Part shown: positions 15,901-20,378 of the stretch, in pieces
Layout: every line of letters starts with the position of its first letter
How positions within the stretch are numbered: the first letter of the stretch is position 1
Assembly: GCA_944363655.1 (NCBI GenBank)
Contig: CALVUU010000046.1
Location: forward strand, 1 to 20,378
Source: an uncultured Bacilli bacterium
Lineage (GTDB): Bacteria > Bacillota_I > Bacilli_A > RF39 > UBA660
Direction: 5' to 3'
DNA: 20,378 nucleotides
Made by a program: the position numbers and the translations under genes
Notes under the pieces: generated by a model
Seen by the model: only the letters and a program-made list of their open reading frames with translations
What the model was told of the DNA's origin: nothing
Database searches by the model: none

Positions 15901-17240
15901 CAACGGTTGCTGATAAAACAGCATTCGGTTATGTAAGAGGGTATTGTGAAGATAAAAATATTATTTTAAATAATATTGAAATAGAACGTTTAGCAATAGG
16001 TTGTACGGGAGTGAAAAGAACTACTGGACAGCACCCTGGAGGAATCATAGTAATTCCCCAATATATGGATGTATTTGATTTTACACCATATCAATATCCG
16101 GCGGATGAACCAGATTCAACTTGGTATACAACTCATTTTGATTTCCATGCTATTCATGATAATGTTTTAAAACTGGATATCCTTGGTCATGATGATCCAA
16201 CAATGCTAAGATATTTGGGCGATACAACTAAAGTGGATATTCACGATATTCCGTTTGATGATAAAAATGTTTTAAGTTTATTTACATCACCAAAAGTTCT
16301 TGGTGTTACTGAAGAACAAATATTATGTAAAACTGGGACTCTTGGAATTCCTGAATTTGGTACAAACTTTGCTATAAACATGCTTTTAGAAATAAAGCCA
16401 ACTCACTTTGCAGATTTAGTCAAAATTGCAGGGCTTTCTCATGGTACTAACGTATGGCAAGGTAATGTACGCGAGTTAATAGTTAATAATGTTGCATCAT
16501 TTAATGAAGTTGTTGGTTGTCGTGATGATATCATGGTAAGTTTAATTAATTATGGACTTGATTCATCAAAAGCATTTAAAATAAGTGAATTTGTTCGTAA
16601 AGGAAAAGCTAAAAAAGAACCGGAAGCATGGTTGGAACATGCCGCATTAATGCGGGAGCATAGTGTTCCTGAGTGGTTTATCGAGTGTTGCAGGAAAATT
16701 GAATACATGTTTCCAAAAGCCCATGCCTGTGCTTATGTTATGATGGCATACCGAGTTGCTTGGTTTAAAGTATATTATCCGCTTTATTACTATTCGGCAT
16801 TCTTTAGTATTAGAAGAAGTGATTTTGATGTTAAAGCAATGCTTGGAGGATACGATGGAATTAAAAGACGTCTTATTGAAATAAAAGAAAAAGGCTTTTC
16901 GGCATCTGCAAAGGAAAATGCAGTTGCAGATACTTTAGCAGTAGCTCTAGAAATGCTTGCTCGTGGTTTTCATTTTGAAAATATCGATATTGAAAAATCA
17001 TTAGCTAAAACTTTTTATATCGATGAAGAAAATAAAGCTCTTTACCTACCATTTATGGCTGTTGATGGACTGGGAGAAAGTGTTGCCAATAAAATAGTGG
17101 AAGAAAGAGAAAAGAAACCATTTTATTGTATAGATGACTTTCAAACGAGAGGTAAAGTTAATCAAACAACAGTTAATAATTTAAAAGAACTTGGGGTATT
17201 TAAAAATATGCCTGAGTCTGCACAATTAAGTTTATTTTAA
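12933..17240 (+). CDS. polC: DNA polymerase III PolC (replicative polymerase with proofreading exonuclease)
   Basis: A 1435-residue PolC, the normal length for Bacilli. In order: N-terminal domain (~1-190), OB fold (~195-300), first half of an intact PHP domain (VELHAHTMMSMMDG ~305; GIMDHN), an inserted DEDD exonuclease (~400-560; YDTETTG, AHNAQFDI, HHRADYD), second PHP half (ATGDVHN), polymerase core with GSRGSVGSS (~869-877), a zinc-binding region CPKC ... CECG (~897-930), catalytic PDIDLNF (~955-961), and a C-terminal HhH/duplex-binding part (LPFMAVDGLGESVANKIVEERE). It is the main replicative polymerase with built-in proofreading. The start at 12933 has GGGTGGG upstream. Another gene follows after 11 bp. 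Confidence 0.98.
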   Translation: MNEEVKRFFDSIGFSGNGFETTTISKVVLKKETQSFIVYIKNTTVISVNNVNQLFLCASNGINGTKKCEVRLIYDNVTFEDIKSYLDYFIDEVIIRRPSLIGLKKTSIDIENDTLYFHVLNEFEKNDLLFESKDLINQLKRYGLGDLKIEIVISEEMRHQVQAEIEQDRTSTVVKKEESPIVIRTHKDGNVVQLNNILGETRNVIVEVYIFQKEVVERQGKKGPIFILNMKVSDKTDSYLMKLVRFDEEEFVSINKKLNVGDWYRVHGNIEMDTYLKQMILNAKNIEAIPSKDIKIKDDAEEKRVELHAHTMMSMMDGVIDAGTLVKFAAKLGHKGIGIMDHNCLQAYPDVYNTLTKINKGKEDKDKFKALYGAELNVVDVEANIVFKNKEYNLFDQEYVVYDTETTGLNSGTDQMIEIGAVKVKNDEIIARFDELIACPTPLPKIITELTNITDEMLEGKDSEENVTKRFLEFIGDLPLVAHNAQFDISFITSAVKKYNLGEFNNTVIDTMGLARNMYPEWRNHKLSTLVKNLEVEWDEDKHHRADYDCEGTSKCFYKMLNELRRQNIKTTIDLEGLADKENAIKFARPFHITVIAKNKVGLKNLFKIISLANTKYLYKGKEPKIPRTDLMELREGLIIGSGCINGEVFEKGVGLSEDELVDMMNFYDYIEVQPASACSHIIGSDKRFHNVLEYNGYISRLIKTAKKMGKLPVATGDVHNLRPDDLIYRKIIINQKANGKIHPLNHSDIEVPNMYFLTTDEMMEQFSFLESDLQKEVVITNTQKIADMVEELQIIHDKLYTPILENSAEITKDMVYKKAHEIYGDPLPKNIEERLEAELAGIIGGGFDVIYLIAEKLVKKSNADGYFVGSRGSVGSSLVATMMGITEVNGLPAHYVCPKCKKSYFEDENGESLASIYSSGYDMPDRTCECGTKLKKEGQDMPFATFLGFKAEKVPDIDLNFSGDNQADAHNYVKVLFGEDHAYRAGTISTVADKTAFGYVRGYCEDKNIILNNIEIERLAIGCTGVKRTTGQHPGGIIVIPQYMDVFDFTPYQYPADEPDSTWYTTHFDFHAIHDNVLKLDILGHDDPTMLRYLGDTTKVDIHDIPFDDKNVLSLFTSPKVLGVTEEQILCKTGTLGIPEFGTNFAINMLLEIKPTHFADLVKIAGLSHGTNVWQGNVRELIVNNVASFNEVVGCRDDIMVSLINYGLDSSKAFKISEFVRKGKAKKEPEAWLEHAALMREHSVPEWFIECCRKIEYMFPKAHACAYVMMAYRVAWFKVYYPLYYYSAFFSIRRSDFDVKAMLGGYDGIKRRLIEIKEKGFSASAKENAVADTLAVALEMLARGFHFENIDIEKSLAKTFYIDEENKALYLPFMAVDGLGESVANKIVEEREKKPFYCIDDFQTRGKVNQTTVNNLKELGVFKNMPESAQLSLF

Positions 17241-17251
17241 GGAGAGAAAAT

Positions 17252-17905
17252 ATGACAAATGAAGAAATATTAAATGAAATTAAAAGTACTATGCTTGATT
17301 TACATCCTTATATGGAAAATAGATTAAGTATATTACTTAAATATCCTAATCCTTCCATGGATATAACATTTTACTTTCATAATCATGGGACAACTATTAT
17401 GTTTGCTGATGGTTTAGAATCTAAAAAGAATAGTATATCTAAAAAAATAGAATTACCTTTTATAGTTAAACCTGATTTAATAATTAATTTAATATCATTA
17501 ATTTTACAAGACCATGATTATATAAGTAATTTAGTTAAAAGTAATGATACTTTAGTTATTGGTACTGATGTTGAACTTTCACTAGAAAATATTAATGGTA
17601 TTTCTTGTGGAACAATAAATATTGAATTGGATTTACATAATTATCCTAATAATGAAGAATTATTAAATAATTATTATGATGCTATAGTTTGTACATTCTA
17701 TGATCAAGTAAAAGGTATTCCATCATTTAAATGTCAATTAGAAAGTGTTAAAAATTTAACTAAAGAGGAAATGTTAAATATTTTAAGTAATTTAAATGAA
17801 GAAGAATTACATAAATTAATAAGTAATTTATCAGTTCCTGTGTTTATGAAAGCTTATCAAGGAAATAAATTAATTAGAAATAATCAAAATAAAAAGTTGA
17901 CTTAA
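17252..17905 (+). CDS. Uncharacterised protein downstream of polC
   Basis: A 217-residue cytosolic protein that I do not recognise. It has no signal peptide, membrane segment or known catalytic motif. The N-terminal two thirds look alpha/beta (KSTMLDLHPYMENRLSILLKYPNPSMDITFYFHNHGTTIMFADG). The C-terminus is a small acidic helical unit (NLTKEEMLNILSNLNEEELHKLISNL) and a basic tail. It starts 11 bp after the polC stop behind AAGGAGAG and ends in a long terminator stem, so it is the last gene of the dnaE-polC transcript. That position suggests co-expression with replication genes but does not give a function. Confidence 0.85.
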   Translation: MTNEEILNEIKSTMLDLHPYMENRLSILLKYPNPSMDITFYFHNHGTTIMFADGLESKKNSISKKIELPFIVKPDLIINLISLILQDHDYISNLVKSNDTLVIGTDVELSLENINGISCGTINIELDLHNYPNNEELLNNYYDAIVCTFYDQVKGIPSFKCQLESVKNLTKEEMLNILSNLNEEELHKLISNLSVPVFMKAYQGNKLIRNNQNKKLT

Positions 17906-17927
17906 AAGTTAACTTTTTATTTTGATT
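17882..17927 (+). terminator. Long terminator stem ending the dnaE-polC operon
   Basis: The two arms (17882-17903 and 17906-17927) are complementary over 22 bp with one G-U wobble. In RNA the loop would be about six bases (TTAAAA), leaving a ~20-bp stem. It contains the stop codon (17903-17905). The 3' arm is T-rich and serves as the U-tract. As DNA this is a near-perfect 46-bp palindrome. Confidence 0.85.
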
Positions 17928-17935
17928 TGATTTAA

Positions 17936-17984
17936 TTCGACAAAAAAATAATTTGTTTGTGATAAAGTAATCCCTCGAAGGGAG
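17936..17984 (+). promoter_or_regulatory. Upstream region of the DUF1016 pair with TTCGACA heptamer
   Basis: TTCGACA (17936-17942) is the same heptamer found before spoIIP and the right-edge surface gene. Possible -10 hexamers are TGATAA (17960-17965, 17-bp spacing from TCGACA) or TAAAGT (17963-17968). The ribosome binding site AAGGGAG (17978-17984) sits in a small hairpin CCCT-CGA-AGGG (17972-17982). Confidence 0.4.
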
Positions 17985-17992
17985 TTTTTTAT

Positions 17993-18904
17993 ATGAATTA
18001 TTACAAAGAAGTAGAAAGTTTAATTAAAAATAATGAAATTAATAAAGGTGTTCGTACCTTACAAGATAATAGTGAAACGTTGTATACTTACTGGAATATT
18101 GGAAAACTTATCATTGAAGCCCAAGGTGGTGAGGCAAGAGCTAAGTATGGTGATGGATTGATTAAAGATTGGGGAAAAAGATTGAGTGAGAAGTATGGCA
18201 TAGGATATGATTATACTAATTTATCTAGAATGAGAGCACTATACATAGCGTTTCCAATATTTGGCTCGCTGAGCCAAGTATTGACTTGGACACATTATCG
18301 CTATATTTTACCAATAAAAAATCAAAATGAACGTAATTATTACATTAACTTAGTTGTTTTAAATAATCTATCAGTAAGAGAATTAAGGCGTGAAATAAAA
18401 AATAAATCATTCGATAGATTATCTTATGCTGATAAAGAAAATATTGAATTAATTAGTGATGTTAATACTCCACTTACAATTGAAGATATGATAAAAGATC
18501 CTATTATTTTAAAGATTGATAAAAATACAAATGATGTAAATGAAAAAGTCATCCATAAATATATTATTTCTTTACTTGAAAATAAATTTTTGGAATTAGG
18601 TACTGGCTTTGCTTTAGTTGGTCATGAATATAAAATAAAAATAGGCAACTCTTATAATTGTATCGATTTGCTATTCTTTAATACTGAACTTAATGCTTAT
18701 ATTGTTGTTGAAGTTAAGACAAAGGAATCAAAACCTCAAGATATAGGTCAATTAGAGTTTTATGTTAGGTATGTTGAAAAAAATATAAAAGAAAGTAATA
18801 ACAATAAAACTATTGGAATACTTATAGTCAAGAAAAAGAACAAATTTGTTATTGAATATACAACAAGTAACGATATTTATGTTACTACCTATATGTTAAC
18901 TTAA
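17993..18904 (+). CDS. DUF1016 / YhcG-type PD-(D/E)XK nuclease family protein
   Basis: A 303-residue protein with the two-part DUF1016 architecture. The N-terminal domain (~1-145) has LYTYWNIGKLIIEAQGG, AKYGDGLIKDWGKRLS, LTWTHYRYILPI and LSVRELRREIKNK. The C-terminal YhcG-type PD-(D/E)XK domain (~165-300) has Asp225 in YNCIDLLFF, then Glu240 and Lys242 in VVEVKTKE, and GQLEFYVRY. These proteins are common near restriction and defence genes and in accessory regions; a nuclease function is inferred from the fold. It is somewhat shorter than E. coli YhcG. The start at 17993 follows AAGGGAG. A near copy follows after 22 bp with no terminator, so both are probably on one transcript. An internal hairpin lies at 18255-18283. 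Confidence 0.92.
   Translation: MNYYKEVESLIKNNEINKGVRTLQDNSETLYTYWNIGKLIIEAQGGEARAKYGDGLIKDWGKRLSEKYGIGYDYTNLSRMRALYIAFPIFGSLSQVLTWTHYRYILPIKNQNERNYYINLVVLNNLSVRELRREIKNKSFDRLSYADKENIELISDVNTPLTIEDMIKDPIILKIDKNTNDVNEKVIHKYIISLLENKFLELGTGFALVGHEYKIKIGNSYNCIDLLFFNTELNAYIVVEVKTKESKPQDIGQLEFYVRYVEKNIKESNNNKTIGILIVKKKNKFVIEYTTSNDIYVTTYMLT
18255..18283 (+). repeat. Hairpin inside first DUF1016 gene
   Basis: Arm 18255-18267 (CAATATTTGGCTC) pairs with 18271-18283 (GAGCCAAGTATTG) around the loop GCT: 13 bp with one U-G wobble. It encodes the PIFGSLSQVL segment between the conserved FP and LTWTHY motifs. The second gene has a different-sequence hairpin at the same codons. Confidence 0.85.
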
Positions 18905-19189
18905 TTTATAAAGGAGGTTTTAAAAAGTGAATTATTATAAAGAAGTTGAAAGTTTAATTAAACAAAATGAAATTAACAAAGGTGTTCGTACCTTACAAGA
19001 CAATAGTGAAACTTTGTATACTTATTGGAATATTGGAAGACTCATCGTCGAAGCCCAAGGCGGAAAGAAACGAGCCAAGTATGGTGATGGTTTAATCAAA
19101 GCATGGGGACATAAATTAAGTGAAATATATGGAAAAACATATGATTCAAGAAACTTACGAAGAACTCGTTCATTTTACATAGAATTTCC

Positions 19190-19216
19190 AATTTGGGGTT
19201 CAGTGAACCCCAAATT
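19190..19216 (+). repeat. Hairpin inside second DUF1016 gene
   Basis: A perfect 12-bp inverted repeat: AATTTGGGGTTC (19190-19201), loop AGT, GAACCCCAAATT (19205-19216). It encodes WGSVNPKL. The loop aligns exactly with that of the hairpin in the first gene, although the arm bases differ (GGGTTC/GAACCC against GGCTC/GAGCC). Confidence 0.9.
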
Positions 19217-19274
19217 AACATGGACTCACTATCGTTACATATTACCTATAAAAAATGAGAATGAAAGAAACTAC

Positions 19275-19309
19275 TATATTAATAAAGTGAACTTTCACAT
19301 TATATTAAT
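19275..19309 (+). repeat. 9-bp direct repeats flanking a 17-bp insert
   Basis: TATATTAAT occurs at 19275-19283 and 19301-19309, with AAAGTGAACTTTCACAT (19284-19300) between them. The insert itself holds short inverted repeats (GTGAA/TTCAC, AAAGT/ACTTT). One repeat plus the insert is 26 bp and causes the frameshift in the second DUF1016 gene. Confidence 0.9.
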
Positions 19310-19473
19310 CAAGTAATGGTTAATAATTTATCTGTCCGAGACTTAAGGCGTGAAATAAAAAATAAATTCTTTGATAGATTATCTTATGTTAAAAGAATAA
19401 AAATAACAGTTTATTACACAATAATTTTTACATTATGTAGTTATTTGTATTATTGATTAGTTTGCTTAAAATC

Positions 19474-19531
19474 AATCTTAGACAAAATATTTCTATTGAC
19501 TTTTAGACAAATTTTGTCTAAGATTAGTATA
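19474..19531 (+). promoter_or_regulatory. Promoter with palindromic operator
   Basis: TTGACT (19496-19501), a 17-bp spacer and TAAGAT (19519-19524) form a good vegetative promoter. The spacer is filled by the palindrome TTAGACAAATTTTGTCTAA (19503-19521). A further half-site lies upstream: AATCTTAGACAAAAT (19474-19488) is a perfect 15-bp inverted repeat of 19511-19525. This is the layout of a repressor-controlled promoter. The regulator is not identified. It would give a ~95-base leader for the surface-protein gene at 19625. Confidence 0.7.
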
Positions 19532-19569
19532 GTAATGCTAGATGATAACTAGCAAATAAATTTATAGGT

Positions 19570-19617
19570 TTCGACATAATAATTGTAAACAGCATGATAT
19601 AGTATAAAAAAGGATAG
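19570..19617 (+). promoter_or_regulatory. Second upstream signal of the right-edge surface gene (TTCGACA)
   Basis: TTCGACA (19570-19576) lies 55 bp before the ATG, with -10-like TGATAT (19595-19600) or TATAGT (19598-19603) downstream. GGATAGG (19611-19617) is the ribosome binding site. It may be a second promoter or a Spo0A-type binding site. Confidence 0.4.
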
Positions 19618-19624
19618 GTTGTTT

Positions 19625-20378
19625 ATGAAAGATATAATTTTAAAATTTAAGAAAGATAAAAAGAATTTAGGTTTACTTTTAGTTGCAGGTATTACTCTTA
19701 TTATAGTAACTCTTGGAGCAACATATGCATTTTTTCAAAATCAAGGAAGTGGTAGTGGAAGAATTGATACAAGTGTTATAACTGGTACAACAGATCTATT
19801 ATCATTTAGTTTTGGTGATTTAATAAATATTCATGCAACAGAAGAAAACTTTGGTAAAAATATGGGAGATTTATCAGATAGTACAACAGGTACTGCTATA
19901 TTAAAAGCTAATAATTCTACCAATGAAGCAAGTGCTACATATAATATATATTTGATAATAGAAGAAAATGATTTTGTTTATACATCAGATAATGGAACTC
20001 CGGAGATATTACTTAATGTAACGGATCCAAATGGTAACAAAGTTGAAAACATCACAGGATTAGTCCACTATGAAGATGGTTTTGATATAACAACTAGAAC
20101 CGGTGGATTTTTACTTGTTCCTGATTATGAAATAAGGGCAACAGATGTAGAAACAGTTCAAGATTGGAATATTGAAGTAACATTAGTAAACTTAGATACA
20201 GACCAAAATGAAAATACAGGAAAAACATTAACAGGAAAACTATATATAACCCAAGATAAAATGAGTAGTTATGAATTAGCAGAAATAAATAATATAGAAT
20301 CAACAACAACCTATAATAGTATAGATGCAACTCTTGATATAACTAATGGAAGTGGAACAGTAGAAAGATACTATTATG
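19625..20378 (+). CDS. Surface protein, 5' part (signal/membrane segment, TasA-like start)
   Basis: The frame is open from ATG 19625 to the right edge: 251 residues, gene incomplete. The N-terminus is MKDIILKFKKDKKNLGLLLVAGITLIIVTLGATYAFFQNQ, a basic start and hydrophobic segment ending in A-T-Y-A-F-F, as in the TasA/camelysin-like surface proteins of Firmicutes. Beta-rich sequence follows (ATYNIYLIIEENDFVYTSDNG, NWNIEVTLVNLDTD). The last visible part, SIDATLDITNGSGTVERYYY, resembles the start of the FN3 domain at the left edge (SVTINVTASGGSNSISRYYYS), so this is probably the 5' end of a paralogue of that gene. Expected to be exported and surface exposed; ligand unknown. Preceded by two candidate promoters, one with a palindromic operator. 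Confidence 0.85.
   Translation, partial: MKDIILKFKKDKKNLGLLLVAGITLIIVTLGATYAFFQNQGSGSGRIDTSVITGTTDLLSFSFGDLINIHATEENFGKNMGDLSDSTTGTAILKANNSTNEASATYNIYLIIEENDFVYTSDNGTPEILLNVTDPNGNKVENITGLVHYEDGFDITTRTGGFLLVPDYEIRATDVETVQDWNIEVTLVNLDTDQNENTGKTLTGKLYITQDKMSSYELAEINNIESTTTYNSIDATLDITNGSGTVERYYY

Larger units (their letters stand above)
18927..19456 (+). pseudogene. Second DUF1016 gene, frameshifted and lacking the nuclease domain
   Basis: GTG start at 18927 behind a perfect AAGGAGG (18911-18917). The first ~119 residues match the upstream gene at about 80% identity by eye. The frame then runs into KVNFHIILIK and stops at 19316. Just beyond, another frame resumes the family sequence: VNNLSVRDLRREIKNKFFDRLSYV (from ~19316). 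The break is a 26-bp insertion, and removing it restores the frame exactly. The restored frame still ends at 19456 after unrelated residues, so the PD-(D/E)XK half (~160 residues) is absent. It could be a decaying duplicate, a switchable gene, or a domain-only partner of the intact copy. The 129-residue product itself may be made. Confidence 0.85.

Noticed and set aside
17882..17984. Riboswitch or small RNA ahead of the DUF1016 genes
   Set aside because: The structure is explained by the long terminator of the upstream operon and a 4-bp hairpin at the ribosome binding site; no aptamer-like conserved core was seen.
19457..19624. Insertion sequence or integration site around the 15-bp inverted repeat
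   Set aside because: There is no transposase and the arms coincide with promoter elements, so an operator is the simpler reading.

Overview
This is a chromosomal stretch from a very AT-rich, low-GC Gram-positive bacterium. The gene content points to an uncultured relative of the Bacilli/Mollicutes border. It has PolC together with a short DnaE, the rpsT / spoIIP / small membrane protein / lepA / hemW neighbourhood known from Bacillus, and ribosome binding sites of the AGGAGG/GGTGAT type. TGA ends lepA and dnaE, and Trp is written TGG, so the code is standard rather than the Mycoplasma code. A well-conserved spoIIP argues for endospore formation or recent descent from spore formers.

Layout. 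(1) 1-1160: the 3' end of a large surface-protein gene, with a fibronectin type III domain and then a C-terminal domain whose last ~150 bp are abruptly GC-rich, like the variable repeat of a diversity-generating retroelement (DGR). (2) 1191-3598, minus strand: a membrane-anchored transglutaminase-like protein, ribosomal protein S20, and a DUF2974-type alpha/beta hydrolase. (3) 3699-8442, plus strand: a tight operon of spoIIP, a YqxA-like membrane protein, lepA, an unknown protein and hemW, with overlapping or closely spaced reading frames. (4) 8485-9671: a small membrane-anchored cadherin-like-domain protein and a UcpA-type short-chain dehydrogenase. (5) 9790-9960, minus strand: the short gene for ribosomal protein L28, divergent from (6) 10073-17905: dnaE and polC, overlapping by 8 bp, plus an unknown protein. 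(7) 17993-19456: two tandem DUF1016/YhcG-type genes. The first is complete; the second is broken by a 26-bp insertion and lacks the nuclease half. (8) 19474-20378: a palindromic promoter region and the 5' end of a second surface protein, apparently of the same family as the one at the left edge.

The core part covers replication (PolC, DnaE), translation (S20, L28, LepA), a heme/radical-SAM enzyme and forespore engulfment (SpoIIP). The accessory part at both ends is the most unusual. It holds a DGR-like hypervariable cassette, tandem DUF1016 genes that keep a hairpin at the same codons although its sequence has diverged, a reading frame broken by a 26-bp insert between 9-bp direct repeats, and a heptamer matching the Spo0A box ahead of three genes. 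No reverse transcriptase, template repeat, tRNA, rRNA, CRISPR array or transposase was seen.
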